Assembly: GCA_963969395.1 (NCBI GenBank)
Contig: OZ017796.1
Coordinates: 44,382,243-44,446,242 of the forward strand
From: Pseudoscleropodium purum
Taxonomy: Eukaryota > Streptophyta > Bryopsida > Hypnales > Brachytheciaceae
DNA length: 64,000 nt
Direction of reading: 5' to 3'
The notes under the pieces are model-generated. The model made no database searches, was not told the origin of the DNA, and was given only the letters and a program-made list of their open reading frames with translations. Position 1 is the first letter of the stretch, and the number at the start of each line of letters is the position of its first letter. This document shows, piece after piece, positions 27,001 through 38,682 of the stretch. The translations under genes and the position numbers were made by a program.

Positions 27001-30000
27001 AAACCTTCAGCCAACTGTACGAAAGCCCCATAGGGTTCAACACCAACAACAGTACCAGTAACATTCATAGCTGGCTTCACATCTGCAGGACTTAATAAAA
27101 GTTGCTTCACCACAGATTCCTGCATATCACAATGCGAGATGAATGAGATGTTATCACAAGGTGTCTAAATCGTTGGTCGAATAAAATTGTCTCACAGGCA
27201 GTGACTGAGGCCTAATAAATCATTCACTGCTCATGAAACTTATGGATAGTTGAAAGCATCGTGAAAGCCTGAGTAGTACCGTCGCCAGATTAGAGACCAA
27301 GGTCACACTACCAAGGCATGAGGTTAGTAAGTAGAGAACCTTTAATGAAGCTACAGAAAGAGCATCCATAACTCGATGACCAATAACACGAGCTCGCACT
27401 TTCTTTCCCACTTTGTACTTCTTTTCAATTTTTTCAATATGGTCATCTGAAACGTTCGATATCTGTTCAAAATCAAGTAAACCCCCGTCTTCAAGTCAGC
27501 ATTAAAAAGGAATAAAACAGAAAACGGTGACAAGATTAAGAATGAGACTTGTTAACACAATGTCACGGGCAAACTCATTCAATGACACTCAGAGCAAATA
27601 CATCCCACTGTTCACATAAGGATTATTTGACCTAAAATAACGATAGACCTGGTCCAAACAAATAAATGATGATATTCTGAAGAGATACTGACATGGACAT
27701 AGCCAGCAGTGGCGTTCACTTTGGTAGGAAGTTCAAGAAGCATCCCAATTGTTGCATCCACACGACGAACAACTGCATTTTCAAAAACATCGCCAATGTC
27801 CACTGCCTGCAGAAGAATTAACAACAAATGACATCGCTGAGATCAGCAAAACATATCTGATAATATGAACAAGATGCAGCACAGTTTAACCATGATCCTC
27901 CCCAATTGAGTCACCCCAAAAGTTGCAAGATGATGAGATCAAGGAATTTAACATCGTGTAGAGGATTCCGAACAGTGAGAATACCATGGCTGGGGTGACG
28001 TTGTTTAGAAGTTGTGGGTTCAGAGTTAATCCAACAGTTTTTGCAACAGGATCTATGTAAAGAATTCGAGCTTTCACCTGCACACAGCAACAATCACTTT
28101 AGAATCTTCCCACGATTGAGAACTCCTTCCATGACATTTCAGTTGACAATAATGCAGTTAAAGACCTTACGCAAGAACCTCAGAACGTACATGCTTGAAA
28201 ACGAAAAGGTGAATCTTAGTGCAAAGAAGTAAATTCCCAGACCAGGTGAATGCAGCAAGGCAGAAGTTCCCTGACATAATAGTATAAGCAAGACTATGTT
28301 CCACACAACAAAAAGAAGCATGTATTCTTGAATTAATTAAGACTGTTGCACGGTATAGACAGTACTTACTCGCAGGTTTTCACTGTATTTTTTACTCCAG
28401 TCAGCACCAGGCAGAGGATCTTCAAGATGAAATATGTCCACCTAGACAAAGCAAAGTCAAAATAAACGAGTGCAAGAGGTTCGAAGACCACCACCCGAGA
28501 AAATTTGGGAAGCAGGAGCAAAAGCAGAAAATGATAAGGGATCAAGGCTGTTGGAGAATTTACAGTTCCGGTGAAGTAGGTCAAAAACGATAGCAAAAGG
28601 CCATTCTTCAGAACTGCTCGTACTCGAGCATTCACCATGGCACCAGGAGTGAGAAGCTCCACAGTTAAACCTGCAAACTCCTTCACCTGAAATCGAACTT
28701 CTGAAGGAATCAATAATCTCTCCCAAGTGTAAATGTATGACTGAGAGGAGAGTTTTCCGAAACATCACGGACTGAAGTATCATATGATTGCAACCAAATG
28801 AAAATAAAATGTGAAATGTGATAAAATAAAAAAACAAATAAATTTATAAAATCAAGCAACAGATTACAGTAGTCAGCATGCAGAGAACCTAACATTGTCG
28901 GTTAGCGACATGTCAAACATGATAAGAGTAAAACTTGATATGAGAAATACCATGTTACTAGCAACCAGACCAGGACTGGCCTTTAAACCAATTGCACCCC
29001 GTTTCTTATCCACTGAGATAACCACTCCTTCCACAAGTTGACCTTTGTGCAACTTAGATGTCTCCGTTCCTGATACAAACACATGCTAACTCAGATTCAC
29101 TTAGGAGAAGACATGCTCATAGCAATATGTACATTAAAAAAATTGCAAGAAAAATCAGAATTTTCACGATATTAAGGTCGCAAAGGAAGTCAAGTATGAG
29201 ATCAACTGACAAGAAGAAATAAATCTGATTACCCAAAGCAGCAAATGTAGGTGATAAGTAAAGAAATGCTAAAAAAGTAAGAGATGAGCTTCTACAATAC
29301 TCAAATGGGTTATAAAAGCAAAATTTCCATATTTCATGAAAATCTTTAAAACAGCTTGAATTAGGTTAAGTATAAAATATTTAAGCATTGTAAACATACC
29401 ATCCATATAGTTCCGGTGTAATAAGAAACCCGAGACAGCAGGAACTCCGAACGAAAGCAGATATCCATGGTCTTCAATACTTGTAACAATGGCAGACAAG
29501 GCCTGCAAAACAGATTTAAACTCAAACATTTCATGAGACCCGACGTCCATCGTAGAGATACTTGAGAGACATTTTATAGCAATCAAAAGTCATATCCGAC
29601 TTTGGAAAAATCAATATGCATAGGTCGCTTTAGTTTTACCTGGCCTTCGTGCACAGCATCAATTGAAAGTCCATCGTAGAGATACTTGAGTTTCAAAGAA
29701 AGCTCAATACGACGACCCTTCTTCTCATTTTTGTTGTCCTTCTCTGATTTTCCACGACCTTTTCTTTCTTGAACAACCTCAAGCTTCCGCACAGTGCAAG
29801 CTACTAATTGCCCAATACTAAACAGATCGGACAGAAGAGGGGCTTCCTGCAACTCCGAGCATCCAAATGCAGCACTCACACTATTTAAATCCTTACTCCA
29901 TTCACTGAATCCAAACAAGCACGATAAAATAGAGAGAGGACAAAAATCCGATTGTTGGGAGACCAATAAATCCAATCATGCGAACACGCAACTAAAGCAC

Positions 30001-31453
30001 CACAAATCTCAGTGTAAGAGGCGAGCAAAGTATACCTTATCTATGTCAGCTGGATCGGACTCGTGATCTTCTACCTTCTTCCCACTCTTTTTGCGCTTCT
30101 CCATCTTACTATCTTGCCCTTTCGCGCTCTCAAATACATCAGAGGCCTCTTCAGCTGCCACGAAACCCCGCAAGCCTCCAGGGAGGCTAATAACCATGTC
30201 CTTCTTGTGAATCTCTGCAATAGCTCCCCATATTTTCATTCCCACGACGAGACTCTGCAAGGATAAAAAATGACGACTTAATGCATGACAAGGTGCACGA
30301 GCAATGAATCAGTTAGTGCATTGCAACAGACGAGTCGAAACAGATAGATAATGGAAAAAACTGTTGAGAAGGATGTTACAGAGATCAAGGTTTCTATATC
30401 ATCATCTACGGTTCACAACTCTTACTTTGTACCGCAAAAACTCAGCGGACTTTTGCAGTTTCCCAAACAAAACACTGCCAAGGAATCCGTCATCCTCCCC
30501 TGCATCGCGCTTCCCTTTCTTGCCCTCCGCACGCTTCTTTCCACTCTTCTTTCCCTTTTCCTTCTCAAACTCAGCATCTGCTTCCTCACGAGCCTGACGA
30601 ATTTCGGCGGGGGTCAAGGTGCTTGCACCACCTGCAATTGCAATATGATTTCCAGCGCCTCAATAAGTGCTGCGAAAGAGAATGGGATACATACGTACAA
30701 AGCAAAGAATTCATACGCTAGTCGAAATTGCTTGCACAAAGGAAGTTAAAACACTGCCACTGACAACACTGAAATTTAAACACCTAGGAAATCCTTCATA
30801 AAAAATTCTAAGCACGTTGGTTCTTTAGATGCAGATTTCAATTCCAATAAGGAGCTAAATAATCACATGTAACTTCCTAAATCCTTTGGGTTTTCACTAG
30901 ATACGTCAAATGCATCGAGAATTAATTGCAAAAACACAAGATTATTGCGCTAGAGACCCCAACTCACTATGAAAGTCGAAAACCTCATCGCAAATTACGT
31001 TCATCATTAGAATTCTCTCTAGGTACGTCAAATGCCTCACGCATTAATTGCATAACACAAGAACATTGCGCTAGAGTCGCTCAGCTCACAATGGAAATCG
31101 AAAACCTAGTCGCAAATTATGTTCAATCGTCAGAATTCTCACTAGATACGTCAAATGCCTCGCGCATAAATTGCGAAACACAAGATTATTGCGCTATAGG
31201 CGCTCAATTCACTAGTAGAGTCGAAAACCAAATCCCAAATGATTTGCAAGCAATGAGAAATGCTATTACACAGTACTAAAAGTACCCAATAATGCGGCGA
31301 CCGAGATTGAAACAACGCCTGGATACCTCGAGGAAAGTCTTCCTCCTCGCTTCGCTTCGACGCGGGTTTCACCTCCGCCTCCTCATCGCGCGTAGGCCGT
31401 TTCTTCGATTCAACACTCCCACTCGCAGCATCGCTTTTCCTCTTCTCAGCCAT
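15060..31453 (-). CDS. RRP5: Ribosomal RNA-processing protein RRP5 (PDCD11-type)
   Basis: RRP5 is a nucleolar RNA-binding scaffold that binds pre-ribosomal RNA and is needed for both 18S and 5.8S/25S rRNA maturation. Forty-one exons join without breaking the frame and give 2024 residues, close to the roughly 1900 of known plant forms. Residues 1-110 are Lys/Glu-rich and nucleolar-like. From about 112 to 1640 there is an array of S1 domains, with patterns such as [38 protein letters not shown] and GYVH|ISNVSDD; the family has about twelve. Residues about 1600-1720 are strongly acidic (runs of D and E). From 1734 to the end are helical HAT/TPR-like repeats ([24 protein letters not shown], shown in part). 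The start is the first ATG, at 31453, after stops in the leader. The stop is at 15060-15062. The telo-box upstream suggests co-regulation with ribosome genes. The acceptor of exon 4 (AAG) is the least certain junction. Confidence 0.95.
15060..31453 (-). other. RRP5: Exon map of RRP5 (41 exons, listed 5' to 3')
   Basis: Coding exons, high to low coordinate: 31453-31327, 30631-30426, 30254-30036, 29891-29640, 29502-29400, 29069-28951, 28686-28564, 28441-28370, 28077-27985, 27806-27693, 27462-27340, 27119-26934, 26696-26616, 26466-26330, 26039-25905, 25677-25517, 25320-25255, 24964-24855, 24524-24444, 24263-24189, 23875-23774, 23608-23452, 23253-23102, 22163-22086, 21874-21771, 21343-21184, 20982-20908, 20528-20369, 19951-19279, 19047-18987, 18796-18651, 18448-18256, 17934-17836, 17603-17396, 17287-17038, 16880-16701, 16598-16502, 16349-16179, 16017-15784, 15375-15292, 15167-15060. 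All introns use GT donors and AG acceptors. The lengths sum to 6075 bases, exactly 2025 codons with the stop, which independently supports the model. Most exons are 60-250 bases; exon 29 (673 bases) is the exception. Confidence 0.85.
30880..31260 (+). repeat. Minisatellite in RRP5 intron 1, about 122-bp unit, three copies
   Basis: Blocks starting TAG.TACGTCAAATGC recur at about 30898, 31020 and 31143. Each is followed by ATTAATTGC-, CACAAGA.TATTGCGCTA- and GTCGAAAACC-type sequence at the same spacing. The array fills more than half of the first intron (30632-31326). Open frames across it are not coding. Confidence 0.85.
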
Positions 31454-31639
31454 GTTCGAATTACAAGCAAAAATCTTGTTTCAGACTCTCAATAAGCACC
31501 TGCACAAGTACCGAATGAAACTGTGGATTTTTTAAGAAAAAAGGAGGAGCGCTTTGAAGCCTCAGAGTCTCAATTGAGGGACGCGATTTGCAGCAACGTG
31601 CGAGCAGAGGCGCTCGGGAGACTGCGGAGAACACAAAAC

Positions 31640-31657
31640 TTAGGGTTTAGGGTTTAA
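31640..31657 (-). promoter_or_regulatory. Tandem telo-box upstream of RRP5
   Basis: On the RRP5 strand the sequence reads TTAAACCCTAAACCCTAA, two overlapping AAACCCTAA telo-boxes, about 190 bases before the start codon. The telo-box is an established promoter element of plant ribosomal-protein and ribosome-biogenesis genes. Its position before RRP5 fits that role. Whether it lies in the promoter or the 5' leader cannot be told without transcript ends. Confidence 0.7.
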
Positions 31658-31763
31658 GCTTTGAGACGAGACGGGACGGTTTCATCCAACAATCACTCTT
31701 CGTCGACGAACCAAGACTGAGTAAGTACTTATTGGATGGACGGCTTTGTTCACAGTTTCTTCT

Positions 31764-31839
31764 TAATATTAATATTATTAATGTTAATAATAATATTATT
31801 ATTATATTATTAGTATTAGTATTAATAATAATAATAACT
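31764..31839. repeat. TTA/AAT low-complexity tract
   Basis: About 75 bases made only of TTAATA-, TATTAT- and TAGTATTA-type units, partly self-complementary. It lies about 300 bases upstream of the RRP5 start. Confidence 0.9.
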
Positions 31840-32306
31840 CTTCTAGCCCCAAGACCATTGTGAATGAAGCTAATTTGTTAATATTAATATACATGACCTT
31901 ATTTGTGTGACAATTCACACCCTCCTCTAATTTACATTACTACATTTTAATAGTGGCACAAGCAAAGGTTCTTACCTTAAATGTAACAATATAAAAATTT
32001 TAGTGTCTTCAATGTGTCTACATAGTAAATTCAAGGTTCAAATAGATTAACAAATTATAATAAAGATGTTGCGAGTAGAATTTACATTTTTTGTTATTAA
32101 AAGAATATGTTACAAATTTTCAAAATCAACTTACTATAGACCCTTGCAATGAATTATAGACTTGCTAAAACCTTGAAGCAACAAAGAATGATGCATGAAT
32201 AGAAGCCTCTGTGAAAGCCACTGCTACTACAATACAGGGTGTTTTAAATACAGTTTTTAGTATAGTTTTAGTAGAAAGATTTTAAACAATGACATGTTAA
32301 AAGATT

Positions 32307-33225
32307 TTAACCCCTAAAGAACCAAGGTCTTTTTTCTACCAAAAACACTCAAAATTGCCATTTCTATAGCAAAAAGTAAAAAAATTAAATTTTTTTTTCA
32401 CATCTAACTGTAGGATCTTTGACTTATCTAGTATGAAAATGTGTGGAAAAAATTTCAGAATTTTTGACTGCATAGATTGCAAGAAACTTGCATTTAAAGT
32501 GAAAAAAACAAGTTTTTCAGCACATTGTGGGACTAGATTTTCTTACTTTGAACATTTTTAACTTGAAATTTTTGCACTACAAAGTTTTGAGCTTTAAATC
32601 TTCATAGTGCAAAATTGAGTTGAGATTATAGGAAATAAAATAAAATTCAAAAAAACTTAATTTTTATCCTTTAAAAAATGGTTAAGCTAGTAGAAGTAGA
32701 TACAAGATAGAAGTAAAGTCTAAATTATTAATATCTCTAAAATGGAATTGAAAATGCACCAATCCCAATGGTGAAATTATTCTAGCAAGAAATTAAACTA
32801 TGTGGAACTTTTTTTTTGAAAAACTGTAAAAATTGCATTTAAAAAATGAATTCTACAAGTGATTTTTTCAAAAAGATGCTCTAATTGCCCAAAAAACAAG
32901 ATTGTCTATAACTTTCTTATAACAAAGCCAAATGGAATGCATCAAAGTTTTATATGTAGACAAAAATATAATTTATGAGAAGAAAATTTCATTATTTAAA
33001 TTTATAAAAAAAAATTTGTTGCCCCCCATCTCCTTGTTTTGAGTTTATTTGAACATAACTTTTGTTTTTAAGCACCGATTGAAAAAAAAATTATACTCCC
33101 ACCAAGCTAATCAATCTTTCTATCTTCATAAAAAATTTCAAAAAATCAAAAAAATTTTCAGCCCTTAGGTACTTGCCCAAAATTCCATTTGTCTCCCAAA
33201 GGGACAATGGTCCTCTAGGAGTTAA
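32307..33225 (-). mobile_element. TTAA-bounded repeat family, full-length copy 3 (919 bp, inverted)
   Basis: The left border reads TTAACCCCTAAAGAACCAAG and the right border, reverse complemented, TTAACTCCTAGAGGACCATT. The interior landmark (CATAGATTGCAAGAAACTTG, about 32470-32490) lies about 735 bp from the right end, matching copies 1 and 2. No coding capacity. It sits between RRP5 and the RING gene. Confidence 0.75.
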
Positions 33226-34447
33226 AGTATAACATTACTATAATCCAATGTATATTTAGTAAATTTTTACTAAAAATTTCCTCAAAAGTCATTATCTTAA
33301 AATCTTACTACTAGGACTATATTAAAACCTTACTTAAAACATTCCATGTAGGAGTAGTGCACTTTGCTAATTTACTCAAATTTTAAGTGGAAAATTTGGC
33401 AATTTCATATGTGGAAATGTGGAATTGGTTTACTAAGATAAAAATAATATTTGTTTATTTAATTTGAGTTTGAATTTAAATATCCATACTGTGGGGGCAT
33501 GGGGAGATCATTTGGTGTTAATAATGGTGCTAGCAAGAGTTTTAGGAATGAATTTAACTAGAAAGCAATAAAAAAGTATCAAAGAATATTGATTTGGAAA
33601 AGCCTTTTTTTTTCACTCATAGTGTTGCACAACATTGTTTTTGAGTTTGATATTGAGCTAGTAAGTTGTAGCATTGTTGTTAAACATAGTGATATGATTA
33701 AAAGAAATGTTTGAGTAGCAAAATCTCGTTGAATGAATTGAATGCATGCCTTATTAAAAGGTTTTAGCTGCTCGTTCATCTTTAGTCTAAAACATGGTAT
33801 AAACTATTATTCCTTCTTTATATTGAATTCAACGTATTAATCATATATTTTTAGTGCAATCTTACATTGTTTACACTATTTTCAATAGACTTTTAAAATA
33901 TTGTATTTGATTTTCAAGGTTAACATTTTATGCTCAATAATTAATGAACATAGGAATACATGATTCATGAAGATGCTTCAAAATTGAATGATTCGTTCTT
34001 TCCATATCCCCAAAAAGTGAAAAAAGAGATTTTGGCATGTATTTATAGAATTATGTTTTGTTGGCCTGATCACATGAACAATAGTTTGATTGTCAACCAG
34101 ATCACATCCAAATTTCATCCAAAAGTTCATCCAAAAAAACCCATCTCCGATTCGTGTGTTGGGTCAATCCCGTATTCAAACTGGCGCAGTCACATAGAAT
34201 TCACTTCAGTAACAAGAGTCAACAAACACTTAATCAATCTGATTACCGACAGTAACATAATACAAGTCTCTGTGCATTTGGGGACCTCCCCAGATGACCA
34301 GTTGCAACATGATTGCAGGCTATGGCGGTCAATAATTGCACGGAGATTTACAAGTGTACTCTGTGAGCAGTGAGTACACACCAATGTACATGATTCCTAA
34401 TTTACAAATTCCATGGCCATGGCCTCGTCGCCTCGAGATTCGGAGAT
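33226..34447. other. Gene-free stretch
   Basis: AT-rich up to about 34100, then of more even composition. A plus-strand open frame of 137 codons at 33960-34373 has no recognisable features and I do not call it a gene. Confidence 0.4.
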
Positions 34448-34815
34448 GGCCTTGCAAGTGCAGCGATGTCGAGATTAAGGTTGCTGCAGGCGATGGAGAC
34501 GACCTTGCAAGAGCTGGCGATGTTGGTTAGGGTTGGAGATGGCAATGGCGAGAGATGACCTTCCAAGAGCTGGCGATGTTGGTTAGGGTACGTTGGAGAT
34601 GGCGATGGCAAGAGATGACCTTGCAAGAGCTGGAGATGTTGGGTAGGGTTGGAGATGGCGAGAGATGACCTTGCAAGAGCTGGTGATGTGGGTTAGGGTT
34701 GGAGATGGTGATGGCAAGAGATGACCTTGCAAGAGCTGGTGATGTGGGTTAGGGTTGGAGATGGTGATGGCAAGAGATGACCTTGCAAGAGCTGCGATGT
34801 CGAAGTTCACGGGTG
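34448..34815 (+). repeat. Minisatellite downstream of the RING-H2 gene, 50-60-bp unit
   Basis: The unit begins GACCTTGCAAGAGCTGG and continues with GATGT.GGTTAGGGTTGGAGATGG and GATGGCAAGAGAT. Full copies start at 34501, 34557, 34617, 34667 and 34723, with partial copies at about 34448 and 34779. Unit lengths are 50, 56 or 60 bases. The array ends about 40 bases beyond the stop codon of the RING gene, which reads towards it, so it probably lies in that gene's 3' untranslated region. Proline/serine-rich open frames on its minus strand are by-products of the repeat. Confidence 0.9.
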
Positions 34816-34854
34816 GAGTTCGTTGCAGCTGGTGATGGAGCTCGAGAGCCGGGG

Positions 34855-35754
34855 CTAGAGAGAACCCGCGGCTTGTGAAACGTTGTTGTGAGCCGCAGTC
34901 ACGACTTGATTTCGCATTCTTGGGCTTCCTCTGTCTCTGTCGATGGCGATTTGCGATGGCACTTGTTGTGGAGCGTTGTTGACGACCCTGACCTCGGCGC
35001 TCTGCTGTTGCATGAGGTTCCCCCAGAACAGGACATTCGCTGGGATCCCATCCGCTCTTTTATTCCCCGTTTCTTGCTCATGGGGATCCTCGTTTTCCAA
35101 TTCCTCTCTCTCGTCTCGTTCCTGGAGCATGTGTTGATCCCCTGATTCCATACCTCGCAGTCTTCGCGGCGTGCTCATCCTGTCATTATGGAACACTTGA
35201 ACACTAGCCGATTCCACCATATTGAGGGACACGGAGTCGTCTTCTTCGGGTTCCAAGACGTCTCTGCACAGCGGACACGTCGAGTGCGAGTACAGCCACA
35301 TGTCGATGCACTCCAAGTGGAAACGGTGGTTGCACTTGGGCAAGGTGCGACCGAGTTCGTCTTCCTCGAACTGTCCCAGACAGATGGCGCACTCGAGCGT
35401 TCCCATTTCGATGTCCGCCTTGTACTTGAACGTCGGAAGAGCCTCCACCGCCGCCTTGTTCAGCCCTACCACCACGTTGATGTCGAGCATCTCCGCGTCC
35501 AAGAGGATTGGTGAATCTCGGCTGCGACGCCACCTTGAGGGCCAGAAGGAGTAGGAGATGGACTCTGGCGCCCGTGTACTCCACGCCCACTTGGCGTAGA
35601 TGTGGAGGCAAATCACGAAGAATACAACTGCGAAGAGAACCGCCAGGGCCAGCACCAAGATTTTGGTGGTGACTATGTACCTTTCGCCGTCGCCGTTGGT
35701 GAGGGTGTTGGCCATCGTGGCGCCAGGGTTGTTAGCTGCATGCACGTACGTCAT
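34855..35754 (-). CDS. ATL-type RING-H2 E3 ubiquitin ligase
   Basis: ATL proteins are membrane-anchored E3 ubiquitin ligases typical of plants. This one is intronless, as most are, and has 299 residues from the ATG at 35754. One hydrophobic segment spans about residues 31-52. A GLD-like box (GLNKAAVEALPTF) lies at 98-110. The RING-H2 finger has Cys122, Cys125, Cys141, His143, His146, Cys149, Cys160 and Cys163, with Trp153 at the position used for E2 contact. The tail after about 170 is hydrophilic with a Glu-rich stretch near 240. A second in-frame ATG at 35715 (MANTLTNGDG) would give 286 residues and may be the true start. The frame is open without an ATG for about 32 codons upstream. The substrate cannot be inferred. 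Confidence 0.93.
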   Translation of the reverse strand: MTYVHAANNPGATMANTLTNGDGERYIVTTKILVLALAVLFAVVFFVICLHIYAKWAWSTRAPESISYSFWPSRWRRSRDSPILLDAEMLDINVVVGLNKAAVEALPTFKYKADIEMGTLECAICLGQFEEDELGRTLPKCNHRFHLECIDMWLYSHSTCPLCRDVLEPEEDDSVSLNMVESASVQVFHNDRMSTPRRLRGMESGDQHMLQERDEREELENEDPHEQETGNKRADGIPANVLFWGNLMQQQSAEVRVVNNAPQQVPSQIAIDRDRGSPRMRNQVVTAAHNNVSQAAGSL

Positions 35755-38682
35755 AGACCTCGGGTAAGCCTCCAGCTTCCCTGACGGATAGATCTTGTGT
35801 CTCCTGGCACAAGGTTTTCGAATTTCAGCAGCACAAACGCAAGACTTCAATTTTCTGAACCCTCAATCCTCCAGCTTTGACGTATACATCTTCTGGCTAG
35901 TAGCGCAAGTTTGTTGAATTCCACCACTCAAAGCAGGACTGGAATTTTCGGACCCTCAATCCTCTCCTTCGATTTTGATTCTATTTTTCGGAATCCTTCC
36001 TCTACCCTCGGCGGTTGCTTCAGCAGCGGCCATGACGAGAAGTGGATCACTAACGAATATCTAACGCGAGATTTTCTACTGTGTCACAATATAGCTAACG
36101 AATTTAAATCTTGCTCACCGACAGGAAGTTTGTAACAGAGGGGTTTGCAATATTAGGTCGGAGGCTCCTGCAGTCTGCGCACCAGAACTTGTGTGCACTT
36201 GGTTGTAACTGTAGCTAGCGAGCGTGTATCATGTAGCCTGTTTCTTAGAGGAGTGTGGCAGTACTTTGGGGTGGCCTCTTTCTTGAGCTAAAGAGATGGA
36301 AGCAGCACGCGGTTGACAATCGGCTGAAAAATTTGGGTTGACTCAAATTGTGGACTAGTTGAGCAGATTAAATCGTCAACTTGAGTTGACGAGATTGACC
36401 ATGATGTGGACTGGGCCATGGAGTGATCTCTTGCTTGTGGGAGGCTCCCAAAGGCTTGTCCCATACAGCGGATGAGGTGGGCGAGACTGTACAGTACCTT
36501 CGGAGAGACATCTTCGAAAAATTCAGGTCAGGTGGCCAAAGTACGGCTGAGCTGTGGCCTTGTCACTGGCCTGTTGAAACAACAACATTAAAGAACTAAC
36601 TTTGAGATGCTGAATAGATGGATTGGGAGGTTCGAGCATTTCAATGTTGACTTTTTGGTGTTTTCTTCAGCATGTTTCAGCAAGGGTTTGCACTTGCGCT
36701 TAGAATTAACCTGTTGTGAACTGATGGAGCCCCGTTAAGAGCTTTAGTTGGATTCAAACAACATGTTTCCGACACAATTGAACACACCCAAATCCGAATT
36801 TAATAGCTGATTACGAGTGAGGCCTCGTCATCTGAAGTGCTCAAAAATGAGATGGCCTCTCCCACCTCGAGGTGTTTCTCCATCTTCAGTTTGAATTTTA
36901 ACGATTTAATTCAATTTTCAATAATTTAGTCAAGCACTTCCATTAGCGGCGTGAATGTTTGCCTCATGGCATGCAATCTCTTGTCAAAAACTGCCCGTGA
37001 GGATGTCGACGACACATGGACGTTCAAATCAGTTCAACTACTCGGGCAGTTTGCAACGAGCTCCTGGTAAAGGTTTCAAGTACCAGTGCCTGTCTGCATC
37101 TTCACTTCGTACACAAGTGAGCTAGTGCGTCACTTTGTGATAACCTTGGACCACCAGGTAGCTGGTCATTCAACTTTGGACCCTTCTTTGACTTTTGAAA
37201 GGAGGAAAGAATTCAAGAAAAACTCGAAAAATAGAAAGGTCCTAAAATCTGTCTTTCTCTGAAACTCAATCTCTTGACAAACTAGTCATGTGCACGTTTG
37301 TTTTCCGGCCCGATTGTTAAACAAAACGCTGATATCTTGCTTATGCCTTCATTCAAATTGAGTGCAAATTAAGCTTCATCGATTGGTAGGTCTGAAGTGT
37401 TGAATGTATCATACCCGAAAGAACGCACCTCTTCTGGAAACAGTATGCTTGGAAGTATCACAGTACGAATAGCAAAACCTCTCTGAGTACACAGCGTTAA
37501 GCAGACTAAGCTTATCTTCAGGTGGTTACTGGAGGTCTTGTTGATGATGCTTCCGATGGGGCAGGAGTCGGTGAACTGTTTATCGCTTGGTGATGTGAAT
37601 TTCTTGGATCAACAGTTGAATTTTTCACTATACATGCTTTTTGCGTCGCCCAATTGCATCACTCAAGAGTAGAACCAAGACTCACTCATAATCTCTTCCA
37701 CTAATTTCCTCCTTTTCACACTACGGGAGTTTCAACATTGCTTATCAACACTCTTTGCGAAAGTAAGCAATTGGTTACAAAACTTCTAAGAGACCAGACA
37801 ATATATGGTTATTCTTGCCCGATCAACGATGCGTGAAATGCACTACAACGAATATAGATCACTGTCACGTCAGAAATGAAAAGATCAACAATAGTGACGG
37901 CTCAAAGGTACTGAATTGCGTTGCAAGTTCAATGCAAGTGTAGACGGACAAAAAAGTCATGTATTTGTATTTGTATTTGAATCTGCTGGAGGTAAGTGCA
38001 CTCGTAAAGTCAGGTTCTGTACAAGGTTGCTATACCCGAGCTCTTTGTTAGCTAAGCGCAGAGAAGAATTCCAGGTCTGGCGGTAGAAAACATCCTCCGG
38101 AAAGAAATGACGACTGCATGCACTTTCGAGATCTACATAACTGCACGAACTACATGAACGAGGCTATTTCATCACTTGCATGCCAGCCATTTTCCTTCAT
38201 GCATAATGGTGCTGACATACGAATATCACATGAGAACCACTGCAGTTAGACGGAGAACTTGCTGATGTTTGCAGAGGAGCACAAAATTTGCAAGACTTGA
38301 GGATTGAAATTGTGCTCAACCATGGGAAGATACACTAACATCACACCCAGAACAACCACCGAGTTGACACAGCCAACTCAGAAGTCTATATTCTTCGATT
38401 TCCACAACCGTACTACTCTCAGAAGATTAAAAAACAACTTGTTATTCACAAGATCAACGATGATCACTGTGCGCTTCTGCATTGACCTCGTGTGGTAGCT
38501 ACAAACATATCATACATGGATTCTTGACACTATAGAAACAGGAATTGAGCCATAAGAACTACATAGCTTATCCACCCTGAGGGTCCAAGCCATATGCATA
38601 GCCATAGCCGTGTTTTCCACTTATCCGAACCCAGCTACATCAACCAAAACATAGCTAAGCTGCTTTCTCTGGTTAAAGCATG
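35755..38682. other. Intergenic region between RING gene and aquaporin
   Basis: About 2.9 kb with higher GC than the other spacers. It must hold the promoter and leader of the RING gene at its left end and the 3' end of the aquaporin transcript at its right. No open frame or homology is recognisable, and no clear transposon ends were found. Confidence 0.5.

Noticed and set aside
34501..34778. TTAGGG units as an interstitial telomere
   Set aside because: TTAGGG occurs only once per 56-bp unit; there is no tandem telomeric array.
34402..34810. Proline/serine-rich minus-strand open frames
   Set aside because: They are read through a 56-bp minisatellite and repeat with it; the real RING gene stop precedes them.
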